A stretch of DNA of 64,000 bases from the NCBI RefSeq assembly GCF_004358105.1, contig NZ_SMYL01000010.1, positions 62,001 to 126,000 on the forward strand, written 5' to 3'. The position numbers and the translations under genes were made by a program. The notes beneath the pieces are model-generated. The model did not search any database. It was not told the DNA's origin and saw only the letters and a program-made list of their open reading frames with translations. This DNA is from Sapientia aquatica. Its GTDB lineage: Bacteria > Pseudomonadota > Gammaproteobacteria > Burkholderiales > Burkholderiaceae_D. Positions 53,884 to 63,242 of the stretch are shown here, piece by piece. How positions within the stretch are numbered: the stretch's first letter is position 1; the number at the start of each line of letters is the position of its first letter.

Positions 53884-54507
53884 TTAAACCGGTTCTACTG
53901 AGATCGGTGCGGCTAGCTGTTCGGCTTGACCGCTTTTTAAGTCAGCATAGAACTCGGCATTGCTCACCATGAAATACGGCGCTAACCATAAAAAGCCGAT
54001 ACCGGCAGTTAGCAGGCACAACAACGCCCAACCAATAAAGCGGCAATGTAGACAGAATAATTTCCACTTATTCCCGCGCATCATTTCCTTGCTCTTAGTA
54101 ATTGCTTCGAGCGGGCCGATTTTGTCGTCGTCCACCATGATGTAGAAGGTCATTGAATAGGCATAGGCCGCAATGATGCCGGGGATGATCAGCAGCAAAG
54201 CCCACAAAATGATAAAAATCGTGCTCAATAAATAAGTGCCCAAGCTCAGCATGCTGCGATTGATATCGCTAAACATTTGCGAAATTGTGGCTGGCTGTTG
54301 GCGCGAAATCGATAGCACGAACGTAGCCACCCCAATTTGTAGCGCCCCTTCGAGTATGAATTGGATTAGCCCACCGACATTTGGAATCCAAGACGGGCAA
54401 ATCGTGATCAGCAAATACACCACGATAAACCCAATTGCGTTGTCCCATTTGCCTTGCAAGGCAGTCATGGCGCGAGTCATTAAGACGGCATTTTCAGTTT
54501 TGCTCAA
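53884..54507 (-). CDS. DUF975-like integral membrane protein
   Basis: A 207-residue protein with about five membrane segments (IGFIVVYLLITICPSWIP; TYLLSTIFIILWALLLIIPG; FIGWALLCLLTAGIGFLWLA). The start MTRAMTALQGKW, the IPGIIAAYAYSMTFYIMVDD segment and ITKSKEMMRGNKWKLFCL match the DUF975 family pattern, whose role is unknown. I chose TTG at 54507, with GGAG eight bases upstream, as the start; ATG at 54480 is an alternative. The two-Cys segment LFCLHCRF is unusual. It lies 100 bases downstream of its palindromic site and upstream of the barrel gene. Confidence 0.75.
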   Translation of the reverse strand: MSKTENAVLMTRAMTALQGKWDNAIGFIVVYLLITICPSWIPNVGGLIQFILEGALQIGVATFVLSISRQQPATISQMFSDINRSMLSLGTYLLSTIFIILWALLLIIPGIIAAYAYSMTFYIMVDDDKIGPLEAITKSKEMMRGNKWKLFCLHCRFIGWALLCLLTAGIGFLWLAPYFMVSNAEFYADLKSGQAEQLAAPISVEPV

Positions 54508-54607
54508 GGTATTCTCCGATGATGAATGTGGTTGAAATTCGTTGCAGCAGTCTTTGGATAGTCGCAGCAAAATGCCATCAAATTACAGAGAGGTTGAGAA
54601 AATGTCT

Positions 54608-54625
54608 ATGCCCTATTTAGGGTAT
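54608..54625. promoter_or_regulatory. 18-bp palindrome upstream of the DUF975-like gene
   Basis: ATGCCCTATTTAGGGTAT, one mismatch from a perfect inverted repeat. It shares TGTCTATGCCCTA with the site at 53834 and lies at a similar distance from its gene's start. Confidence 0.65.
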
Positions 54626-54656
54626 TCGGAGGATATTTTGGTGGGAAAGGCGTCGA

Positions 54657-54678
54657 TGGCGCTCAAAGTTGAGCGCCA
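54657..54678. repeat. Perfect inverted repeat after msrC
   Basis: TGGCGCTCAA and TTGAGCGCCA separated by two bases, 7 bases beyond the msrC stop. On the msrC strand it has no T-run after it, so it is a poor intrinsic terminator; it may protect the mRNA end or bind a protein. Confidence 0.55.
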
Positions 54679-54684
54679 AAAAAA

Positions 54685-55185
54685 TTAAAAACCAGTCTGA
54701 GCGATAAAAATTGCTACCAACTTTTCCAAGCCAACTTGATCTTCCTGCGTAAATCGCGCCAGCGAAGGACTGTCGATGTCGAATACGCCAACTACTTTGT
54801 CGTTGACGATCAAGGGAATCACGATTTCGGAATTGGAGGCTGAATCGCAGGCGATGTGGCCAGGGAATTCGTGCACGTCTGTTACCAAAATGGTACGACG
54901 CTCAGCCGCGGAAGTGCCGCATACGCCTTTGCCAAACGGGATGCGGGCGCAGGCGACTTTGCCTTGGAACGGGCCGACCAATAATTCGGGTGCGGCATCG
55001 GCCTTTTTGCTGGCCGTGGTTAAGTAAAAACCAGCCCAGTTCAAATCAGCAATGGTGTCGTAGATGAAGGCAGAAAACTGCGCCGCGTTGGCGACTAAAT
55101 CGGTTTCGCTTTCGAGCAGACTGGCCAATTGCAAAGCCAGTAAATCGTAGTCGGGTTTGGTGGCAGCGGTTGGGGCGATGAACAT
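54685..55185 (-). CDS. msrC: Free methionine-(R)-sulfoxide reductase (GAF-domain fRMsr)
   Basis: A 166-residue GAF-domain enzyme. The family pattern is clear: NWAGFYL, LLVGPFQGKVACARIPFGKG and VCGTSAAERRTILVTDVHEFPGHIACDS, with the three conserved Cys residues used in catalysis and resolution, then EIVIPLIVNDKVVGVFDIDS. It reduces free Met-R-sulfoxide with thioredoxin, protecting against oxidation. It lies downstream of pbpC on the same strand with a 51-base gap. Confidence 0.93.
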   Translation of the reverse strand: MFIAPTAATKPDYDLLALQLASLLESETDLVANAAQFSAFIYDTIADLNWAGFYLTTASKKADAAPELLVGPFQGKVACARIPFGKGVCGTSAAERRTILVTDVHEFPGHIACDSASNSEIVIPLIVNDKVVGVFDIDSPSLARFTQEDQVGLEKLVAIFIAQTGF

Positions 55186-55236
55186 GGTGTTTAGCGATTA
55201 AAAATTGGAATGCGGCATTTTATCGCTGATTGCTCG

Positions 55237-57618
55237 TTATTGCATTTGTACGCTGACCGCAATTCGGTCGTAGTTGCCAAGATTATCAAACGCGGTAATG
55301 TCGTAGCGACCAGCGCTGCTAAATTTGATGGTTTGATTGCGCCCATTGCCATTGATTAGGCGACCGTTGAGCATCCAATTGATTTCACCATGCGCGCCCC
55401 GCAGCTCCAGTTTGGCTTCGGGCAGTTTGCCGCCGTTGGCTTGGCGGATGACCTCGCCGTCATTGAGTCCCATGATTTTTAAACGATTGCCATCGCTGTA
55501 GTTCGCGCTTGCGGCGCAAGCGTTATCCCATTCTGGCGGCAGTGATTTTTGGCGTAAATCGGCGTCCAGCCACAGTTCTAAGCCTGCTGGCCAGCGAATT
55601 AATTGTTTTTGTTGATACGCATGTTTGGCGCAATCCGGTAGCACTCGCTTGCCGCTTTGTTGATCAACAAAAAAGGTCAGTTGCGGTGTGCTGGCCTGCA
55701 AGCGATCAGGGAAAGTCGGTGGCGCGATGCCGTTCAATGTCCAAGCGGTACGTTGCAAGGGACAGAGTTGTTCAATATCGACGCCTTGCCCTAAATCGCT
55801 TAAACGCGTGCCGGATGGCCAGCAGATTTTCTCTTGCTGTACGTTGGCGGGAACTGGATTGGGGCTGAGATTTCTTCCATCTGGTAAGGCGGTAAAGATA
55901 TCCACCAATAACGGTGCGGCGACATTGGCGCCAAAGAAGCCGGGATTGGGAGTGCCATCGGGTCGTCCAACCCACACGCCAACGGTGTAACGTTGGCTAA
56001 CTCCAACCGCCCACGCATCGCGGAAGCCAAAGCTGGTTCCGGTCTTCCACGCGATGCCGCGATAGCTACCATTGCCCTCGACAGCACGTCCGACTGGCCC
56101 ACCGGTTTCCAAAATATCGCGCACGATAAAGGCCGCACCTTCGCTCATCATGCGCCGTTCTTGCAGTGGATCCGCAGCGACAAAACGTGGCGTGATCGCA
56201 ATACCTTTGCGAGCCAGCGCAGAATAAGCGCCCACCATGTCTTCCAAGCGCGCACCAGCGCCTCCCAAAATTACGCTTAAATTCGGTGTCGCGCCTTTAG
56301 GGAATTCCAGTTTCAACCCGCCACGCCGCAGCATTGCCACAAACGGCGTTGGCCCCAAGCGATCCAGGACTTCCACCGCGGGTACGTTGAGCGACTTCAC
56401 CAAGGCTTCAGAGACGCTCACCGGCCCATGAAAATTTTGCTGGAAATTTCCCGGCTGGTAGCCCGAAAACGATTGCGGCGTATCAGACAGCAGCGACTCG
56501 GAATGAATTAAGCCTTCGTCCAACGCAAAACCATATAAAAACGGTTTTAGTGTCGAACCGGGCGAACGCGAAGCGCGCACCATGTCCACATCGCTAAAGC
56601 GCTCGCGGTCGGTAAAGTCAGCCGAACCAGCATAAGCCACCACTTCGCCAGTGCTATTCTCTATTACCATTGCCGCCATAGAAATACGCTGCGGCAGCAC
56701 GTTGACCCGATCAAGCAGCAAGGTTTCCACCGTTTGCTGATCGATGCTGTTGATAGTGGTGTCGATGCGTAACTTGCCCGGATATTGGCCTTTCATGCGC
56801 TGTGCTAGCAAGGGCGCTAATAAGGGTTCACGAACCGTTAAGGCAGAAATCGGTTCGCTCAATGCGTCATTAATATCGGCCGTGCTCCAAACGCCTTGCA
56901 TACGACGCGCCACTTTATCGCGCGCTGCTTGGGCTTTGTGTGGATTGCGGTCGGGGCGCAAGACGGAAGGCAATTGCGGCAATACCGTGAGCAACGCGGC
57001 TTCGGCGTGTGTTAAGCGCTTGGCTGGCTTGCCCAAATAAGCGCGACTGGCGGCTTCCACGCCCTCCAATACGCCGCCCATGGGCGCAAAGTTCATGTAC
57101 AAATCGAGGATCTCTTTTTTGGAATAGTGGCATTCCAATTGCAGTGCGCGAAACATCTGCACCAGCTTGCCTTGGACCGTGCGCGGCGTGGGATCCAAGA
57201 TGCGCGCCACTTGCATGGTCAGCGTCGAGCCACCCGAAATAATGCGTCCATAACGCGCCCATTGATACGCAGCGCGTAGCATCGAAAACGGATTAATCCC
57301 CGGATGCCACCAAAAATTTTTATCCTCGTAATGAATCAGTGATTGGATGTAATAAGGCGATACTGCCTCCAACTTAACCGGATGCCGCCAAATATGCGCC
57401 CGATCAGGAAAGGCCCGCAACGGCGTGCCGTCTTTAGCCACCACAATCACATTAATTGAATCGTGACCCGGTGGAGGCAGAGGGAAAAACCAATCCGCAA
57501 TCAGCAACAGAATAAGAATCGCCGCGCCGCAGCAGCACACAACGCCATAGCCGATTTGGTGTAATCGGATATGGCGTTTGATCTGCTTGATAAAATTTAC
57601 TAACTGCGTTTTAACCAC
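55237..57618 (-). CDS. pbpC: Penicillin-binding protein 1C (bifunctional glycosyltransferase/transpeptidase-like)
   Basis: A 793-residue inner-membrane protein with an N-terminal anchor (about 25-45). The glycosyltransferase-51 domain has HYEDKNFWWHPGINP (catalytic Glu about 98) and GGSTLTMQ. The transpeptidase domain has SxxK (S355-TLK), SLN and KTGTSFG. A C-terminal BiPBP_C domain follows. It begins at GTG 57618. In E. coli PBP1C is encoded next to the alpha-2-macroglobulin gene yfhM, as here (33-base gap), and the pair is thought to link wall repair with protease trapping. All catalytic motifs are present. Confidence 0.95.
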   Translation of the reverse strand: MVKTQLVNFIKQIKRHIRLHQIGYGVVCCCGAAILILLLIADWFFPLPPPGHDSINVIVVAKDGTPLRAFPDRAHIWRHPVKLEAVSPYYIQSLIHYEDKNFWWHPGINPFSMLRAAYQWARYGRIISGGSTLTMQVARILDPTPRTVQGKLVQMFRALQLECHYSKKEILDLYMNFAPMGGVLEGVEAASRAYLGKPAKRLTHAEAALLTVLPQLPSVLRPDRNPHKAQAARDKVARRMQGVWSTADINDALSEPISALTVREPLLAPLLAQRMKGQYPGKLRIDTTINSIDQQTVETLLLDRVNVLPQRISMAAMVIENSTGEVVAYAGSADFTDRERFSDVDMVRASRSPGSTLKPFLYGFALDEGLIHSESLLSDTPQSFSGYQPGNFQQNFHGPVSVSEALVKSLNVPAVEVLDRLGPTPFVAMLRRGGLKLEFPKGATPNLSVILGGAGARLEDMVGAYSALARKGIAITPRFVAADPLQERRMMSEGAAFIVRDILETGGPVGRAVEGNGSYRGIAWKTGTSFGFRDAWAVGVSQRYTVGVWVGRPDGTPNPGFFGANVAAPLLVDIFTALPDGRNLSPNPVPANVQQEKICWPSGTRLSDLGQGVDIEQLCPLQRTAWTLNGIAPPTFPDRLQASTPQLTFFVDQQSGKRVLPDCAKHAYQQKQLIRWPAGLELWLDADLRQKSLPPEWDNACAASANYSDGNRLKIMGLNDGEVIRQANGGKLPEAKLELRGAHGEINWMLNGRLINGNGRNQTIKFSSAGRYDITAFDNLGNYDRIAVSVQMQ

Positions 57619-57651
57619 AAGTTAAGACCAATTGTGATACGGTTTGATGGA

Positions 57652-60600
57652 TCACTTCGCCCCAACTTTTTGCGCTTCAACTACGGTTAAGGTTTCGGCG
57701 CCGCCCGAAGAACCATACACATCAGGGCGATACATATCGTCAGCATACAGCGGTGGGATGACAAATTTACCCGGCGTTACCACACGCAAGCGATAGAACA
57801 GATTTAACTCACCTTGGCCCAAACGGGCTGCGGCGACAAAACGATCATCGCGGAATTCAACGTGTTTGATATTCGGATTCTGCATCGCTTCAGCCGGATT
57901 GAGGTTGTCAAACCGCACCACGCTCATTTGCTCGCCCTGGACAATATTGGTGTTTTCAATTTCCAAGCCGGCCGGAATTCTATCGACCACCATGCCAGTG
58001 CCGATTAGTGCGCTGGAATTGACTTTAATTTGCATGATGATGGTTTCACCGACCTTCAGGGGGCGGTTACCGATTTCCGTACCATCGGGCGCGAACATTT
58101 TGCGGCTAAGTTTGATCACGTCATTTTTCGGCGCGAGTAACTTAGTTGGATTGCCAGACAGGCCTAATTCAATCCAAATATTTTCAGTGAAATTATTTTT
58201 AACCTTGATTCCACTGACCAAATCACGCGCCTCCACATCGCGGAACACGGTTGAGTTAGAACTGACATCTTCGCTCTTGCCATTAACGCTCAAATTGGCT
58301 GTCCACGTGCTGCCGGTATCGAGCGCATAAGAGCGGCCAACTTGGAACAAGGCCATTTTTTCTTGCGTACTGTAGTAGCGGTATTTGTCCATTTCGGCGG
58401 CAACCACTGCTAACAAGTTTTCGCTGCCTTCGAGCTTGATCTGGTGTTGTTGCAACAAGCTATAGGCCAGCGCCGCATCGCGCAAATCGCTACCGTAGTC
58501 GTACCACCAGTAACCGGTGTTACGCACTTTTTTCAAGCTTTCTTGCAGGGCTGATTTGCTGCGCTCGCCATCACCCATTTGTTTTAACGCGATACCTAAA
58601 TGAGTTAATGCCAAACCGCTAGCAGCCAAGGCGCGCGATTCGTGCAATTGGCGCAAGGTTGCCAAGGGCGCTTTGTTGGTGCGGGATAACACATAACCGC
58701 CGAACGCCAAAACATTAAAGCGACCATTATCTTTTACCCGATTTTCGCGCCAGATCGTGTCGTTCTCGGCTTTGATTTGTGCCGCATTGCTCGGTAAGCG
58801 CGAGACACCTTCTTGCAAACCGCGTAGCAAGAAATCCATTGCCTTGTTAAACATTGCATCCGGCACGCTAAAGCCTTGCTCGTGCGCATCGACTAGGAAA
58901 TTGCTGACATAGGCCGATAACCAATATTCGTAATCGGACGCATTGCCCCACAAACTAAAGCCGCCATTTGGCGCTTGCATGGTCGCCAAACGCGAGATCG
59001 CCTGATCGATCATCACTACGCGCTGTTCGCGGGTGAATGTTTGCAAGCCGAATTTTTTGGCTAGCGTTTCATCGATAAATAAATGCGGATACGCCGTGCT
59101 GGTCGTTTGTTCAGCGCAGCCGTAAGGATAGGTCAGCAACCCGTGCACCGCAGCGCGCACATCAATTGGCGCTTTGTTCGACACCAAGATATGCGCCAAG
59201 ACCGAGCTTGGATACATGCCGGATAAGTCTGGGTCTTTGATCTCTAAGGTTTCGCCCGGTTTGATGACGTAGCGCTTTTTAAGCTGTTGCTGCTGGGTCG
59301 GCGCTTGCACCATCAATGGGAAATCGCGTTCAATCTTGATGTCTTTGCCAGTGATTTTTAGATTGACGTTTTGCAGTCCCAAGCTGCCGCGTGCTTCCAG
59401 CGGAAAACGTAACGTGGTTTTTTGCTGATCTTTGAGCGACACCGTGCGCTGCGCTTCGCCGATCTTCAAACCGTCGCCGCCGTTCATGTTAAGACTAAAG
59501 TCTTGCGCGCTGCCCGACAAGTTAGTCAGGTCTAAAGCGATCAATGCGTTGTCACCCAAGGACAAGAATCGTGGTGTCGCAATCTCAGCCACCAGCGGCG
59601 CTGCGACCAGTAATTCTTTATCGCTAGAACCGTAACGATCTGAGCCATTGACCACCGCCATCAAGCGCAAGGTGCCATTGAAGTCGGGGATGGGTAAGGT
59701 GATTTCGGCGACGCCTTGATCGTTCAATAAAACGGGCCCGCTGAACAGATCAACCAGTTTGACTTTCTTCGGTAAATTTTTGGTCGGCTTAGGCGTGTTA
59801 TCACCACCGAATTTGAGCTTACCTTTTTGTCCGGCCATTTTTTCAATCAAACGACCATAAACATCGTGCAAATCCGCGCCATAACGCAAGCGCCCAAAGA
59901 AGAACTCATGCGGGTCGGGCGTATTGAATTTGGTGATGTTCAAAATACCGACATCGACCGCGGACAAGGTCACCATCGCTTTTTGACCTTTAGCTTGCGG
60001 CACGCTGATTTTGATCTTAACGCTGGTATCTGGTCGGATTTTGGCTGGCGCATCGATAGCGACGGCGAGTTTGCGATCAGCCCGATCTAGCGGCAGGGCG
60101 ACGATGCCTAAAGCGCGCGCTGGCGTGACTTTGCTGCCTTCGTTACCTGGACGCAGAACCACAGCCGAGATGTATAAATCGTGGCGTTTCCAATCGGCTT
60201 TAATTGGAATGTTGACCGTGCTACCGCTGGCGGAAACCGCCACCCGTTTTAACCACAGGGTTTTGTCGCCTTCAACCGTGATCAAGGCTTCGCCATTATG
60301 CGGTGGCGTAATGGTGAGTTGCGCCGTGTCGCCTTCTTTGTAAGCGGCTTTATCTAATTTCAGCGCGACTCGATCTGGACGATTGCCCTGTGCTTCGTCT
60401 GCTTGTGCATTCCAGCCGGCGTAGAAGCGGTAGATCGTCGTTAAGCTGGTGGCAGGATCGAGTACCTCTAAGCGATAGCGACCATATTTAACCGGCAAGC
60501 GTAATTGACCGCGCGCATTGGCACCGATAGTGACGGTGCTGGTGCCGACCAATTCTTCGGTTTCGGTAAAGCCCGATTGCCAACCGCCGTGATCGGCAAA

Positions 60601-62799
60601 GCGCCAGTAGTAATTGCGGTCTTCGCGGAATAAGCGCACTGGCAAGCCGCTGCTAGCTAATAATTTGCCGGCCGCATCGGTGCGAATGACTTCAAATTCG
60701 ACTGGGCTGTTTTCAGTGGCATAAGCACCGGTGAAAGTTGGACGAACACCAACCAAGCTAGCCGCAGGCCAAACCGTTTTCTCGATGCTGCGCACTACTG
60801 GACGACCGCCGCTTTCCAGCAAACTTAAGGTGGTGCGTACGCTAAACGGTGATTGGCGTTTGAGTGTTGGCGACAAATCCACATCGACCGTTGCTTGGCC
60901 TTTGTCGCTTAATGTGTATTCTTCCAACTCTTTGCGGCTCTTGTTTTCGGTCTCGTTCGCGCTACCAAATTCAAAGCCGGGGAATTGCTTAGCGAGCGGA
61001 TTCACATTGCGTTCGTATTGCACTACGCCGAGCAAGCGATTGCCCGAGGCTGGTGCGCCGTATAAATAATTACCGTTGACCTCGATCTGATAATTATCTG
61101 TTGGAGTTAGGCTGTTTTGTTTGCTGCTTAAATCCAGCTTCATGCGTTCCGGTAAAAATTCTTCTACCCCGAATTTGAACACGGTGGACGGGATTTTATC
61201 GGCTGGATCGGCGCGTAACTCTAACGTCCACGAACCCGTTGCCGCGTCGGCTGGCAAGGCAATATGTTGCAAGAAATAACCGGCATAACGTGCATCAGGG
61301 CGCCATGTTGCATTAAATTGTTCGCGTCCATCTGGTGCTTTTAATTTGGCTTGAATTGGTTGTGGCGCCACATTATGTCCATCGCCGTCACGCGCAACCA
61401 CGGATAAATCAATGCTTTCGCCGGGGCGATATAAATTGCGCCCGGAATACGCAAATAAACGCACTGGTTTATAAGGCTCGCCGGTCACGGTGTATTCGGA
61501 CAAATCCAAGGCTGGTTCTTTTAGCGCGAGCAAGGAAATCTGCTGCCCTTTTTTGGCTAACAATACCTTGGCATTTTTAGGCTGTTCGGCAAACACCGCG
61601 TGTCCATCGGCGTCACTTTCAGCCCGAGCTAAGACTTTGCCTTGCTCGTCCAGCCACGATAATTCAACGCCATTGACTGATTTGCCATCGGCTAAGGAGC
61701 TGACAAATACATCGGCTGATTTATCGTACAAGCGCGTGTGTAAACCGATATCGCTGACATAGAAATAAGTGGTTTGGTATTCGCTGGTAAAGCGTCCTGG
61801 CTGGCTCATCACGGCGACATATACGCCCGGTTCTTTCAATTCTTTGACATCTTCAACGGGCAGATAGGTTACGCTGCGCTTGTTCTTGGTTTGCTCGGTA
61901 ACATAGCGTCCGGCATACACACTATCGGTAAATTTGCGTAAATCGTCGAGTTGATAACTCTGCACTGCGCCGCGCAAATTGCTGCGTCGCCAGTCGTAGT
62001 TGTAGTTGTAGCCCTCGTCGTTTCCATCTTCGTTGTCGGCCGCTTTTTCTTCTGCGGTTTTCTTTTTGCCGTCAATGACGCGATCTAAAAAGCGCGGTAA
62101 TTGGTCTTCTTTGACTTTCAAGAATTGCACATCCACTTCGGGCACATTGACCGTCACAATCGGTAAGCCGCCGTTTTGTTTGGCCGGTAACACCATGCCG
62201 TTGCTGGCGAAGTAAAACGCGGGTGAGACTTGCGCGGTAAGGATAGAGATACGCGATTCACTGGCAAAGGTTTGACCGTTTCTAGCCGGCAGGCCAACTT
62301 TGATTTGCACCACGTAACGAGTTTGTGGATTGATGTGCGGGAAGTACAAAATGCGCGGATTGTCGCCTACCACCCACGCGCCAGAAACCAGTTTGCCGCC
62401 AGTAAAATCAATATCCTTGTTATCGGTGCTGACGGATTTTTTAGCGGGTAACTGGTTGTTGGCGTTTTCAAAATAACCGTTATTGCCATCGTCTTCATTG
62501 TCTGGATTGCTGGCCGCGCGGCGTTTTAATTCGTCGGCGCTCGCGGGCATTTCAAAGACTTGAATGTATTTATCGGCGCTTTTGCTCGCATCCAGTGGAA
62601 CGCTAAATGTGAGCGCTAATGCTGGCACGCCATCCAAGCTGCGGTCGCCACCATCGACTAATGTCAACGTCTGATTGGGATCGTCGCCGCCGTCGAGATT
62701 GTCCGCGCTGTGTTTGTGCTTGAAATACCACGCCCCACCAATTAATGAAGCAAGTACCGCAAAAATAACGAGGAGCTTGGTCGCTGAAAATTGGCGCAT
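57652..62799 (-). CDS. Bacterial alpha-2-macroglobulin (YfhM-like) with thioester
   Basis: A 1715-residue protease-trapping protein with multiple MG-type beta-sandwich domains, a bait-like segment and an all-helical thioester domain. The thioester motif CAEQ is at residues 1228-1231 (YPYGCAEQTTS). The N-terminus is MRQFSATKLLVIFAVLASLI without a lipobox Cys, so it is held by an uncleaved anchor or cleaved as a plain signal; E. coli YfhM is a lipoprotein. AGGAAACGCC precedes the ATG at 62799; an upstream TTG at 62814 is less likely. It is transcribed before pbpC as an operon, probably defending the periplasm against foreign proteases after wall breach. Confidence 0.94.
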   Translation of the reverse strand: MRQFSATKLLVIFAVLASLIGGAWYFKHKHSADNLDGGDDPNQTLTLVDGGDRSLDGVPALALTFSVPLDASKSADKYIQVFEMPASADELKRRAASNPDNEDDGNNGYFENANNQLPAKKSVSTDNKDIDFTGGKLVSGAWVVGDNPRILYFPHINPQTRYVVQIKVGLPARNGQTFASESRISILTAQVSPAFYFASNGMVLPAKQNGGLPIVTVNVPEVDVQFLKVKEDQLPRFLDRVIDGKKKTAEEKAADNEDGNDEGYNYNYDWRRSNLRGAVQSYQLDDLRKFTDSVYAGRYVTEQTKNKRSVTYLPVEDVKELKEPGVYVAVMSQPGRFTSEYQTTYFYVSDIGLHTRLYDKSADVFVSSLADGKSVNGVELSWLDEQGKVLARAESDADGHAVFAEQPKNAKVLLAKKGQQISLLALKEPALDLSEYTVTGEPYKPVRLFAYSGRNLYRPGESIDLSVVARDGDGHNVAPQPIQAKLKAPDGREQFNATWRPDARYAGYFLQHIALPADAATGSWTLELRADPADKIPSTVFKFGVEEFLPERMKLDLSSKQNSLTPTDNYQIEVNGNYLYGAPASGNRLLGVVQYERNVNPLAKQFPGFEFGSANETENKSRKELEEYTLSDKGQATVDVDLSPTLKRQSPFSVRTTLSLLESGGRPVVRSIEKTVWPAASLVGVRPTFTGAYATENSPVEFEVIRTDAAGKLLASSGLPVRLFREDRNYYWRFADHGGWQSGFTETEELVGTSTVTIGANARGQLRLPVKYGRYRLEVLDPATSLTTIYRFYAGWNAQADEAQGNRPDRVALKLDKAAYKEGDTAQLTITPPHNGEALITVEGDKTLWLKRVAVSASGSTVNIPIKADWKRHDLYISAVVLRPGNEGSKVTPARALGIVALPLDRADRKLAVAIDAPAKIRPDTSVKIKISVPQAKGQKAMVTLSAVDVGILNITKFNTPDPHEFFFGRLRYGADLHDVYGRLIEKMAGQKGKLKFGGDNTPKPTKNLPKKVKLVDLFSGPVLLNDQGVAEITLPIPDFNGTLRLMAVVNGSDRYGSSDKELLVAAPLVAEIATPRFLSLGDNALIALDLTNLSGSAQDFSLNMNGGDGLKIGEAQRTVSLKDQQKTTLRFPLEARGSLGLQNVNLKITGKDIKIERDFPLMVQAPTQQQQLKKRYVIKPGETLEIKDPDLSGMYPSSVLAHILVSNKAPIDVRAAVHGLLTYPYGCAEQTTSTAYPHLFIDETLAKKFGLQTFTREQRVVMIDQAISRLATMQAPNGGFSLWGNASDYEYWLSAYVSNFLVDAHEQGFSVPDAMFNKAMDFLLRGLQEGVSRLPSNAAQIKAENDTIWRENRVKDNGRFNVLAFGGYVLSRTNKAPLATLRQLHESRALAASGLALTHLGIALKQMGDGERSKSALQESLKKVRNTGYWWYDYGSDLRDAALAYSLLQQHQIKLEGSENLLAVVAAEMDKYRYYSTQEKMALFQVGRSYALDTGSTWTANLSVNGKSEDVSSNSTVFRDVEARDLVSGIKVKNNFTENIWIELGLSGNPTKLLAPKNDVIKLSRKMFAPDGTEIGNRPLKVGETIIMQIKVNSSALIGTGMVVDRIPAGLEIENTNIVQGEQMSVVRFDNLNPAEAMQNPNIKHVEFRDDRFVAAARLGQGELNLFYRLRVVTPGKFVIPPLYADDMYRPDVYGSSGGAETLTVVEAQKVGAK

Positions 62800-63242
62800 G
62801 GCGTTTCCTATCAAAGAATAGATCGTGCAGTGATTTTTTGCTTAGTCAGAATGGTGCAGCGAATTGCTGGTAAGACGTGAAGATGATGACGCTAAATTGA
62901 AATTGATTTGTTGGCAATAGTAGTAACTTCACTATCGTTTGTAAAGCAACTCTTGCGATGAATTTGTGCGGGTTTGATCGGTTTATGACCGCTTCATGGC
63001 AAGCATCTGAAAAAGCCTTGAACATCGATCAAAATCCGCTAGAAAGGTTAGGTAATTGAGCGCAAAATAGGCGCAATCAAATTAAAAATAGTTCGAGACA
63101 AAACGTAACTTGCTTAGTGATTTAGCTAAGTAAATTGGCAATTTTCATCGAAGAGCGCCGCTTGACGTTAACGTCAACGTAAGATAACTTACCGTACCCC
63201 AATTATTTCTCACCCTGCGTTACCGCGCTAAGGATGTTACTC
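62800..63242. other. Divergent promoter region between alpha-2-macroglobulin and icmF genes
   Basis: About 440 bases, AT-rich, no gene. It contains the palindrome at 63162-63177 close to icmF. Nothing else distinctive was seen. Confidence 0.5.
63162..63177. promoter_or_regulatory. 16-bp perfect palindrome upstream of icmF
   Basis: TTGACGTTAACGTCAA, perfectly self-complementary, 66 bases before the icmF start. Its first half is also a perfect -35-like TTGACG, with AT-rich TAACTT about 17 bases on. It resembles operators of MerR-type LiuR regulators of branched-chain degradation as I remember them; that identity is inference. Confidence 0.55.
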
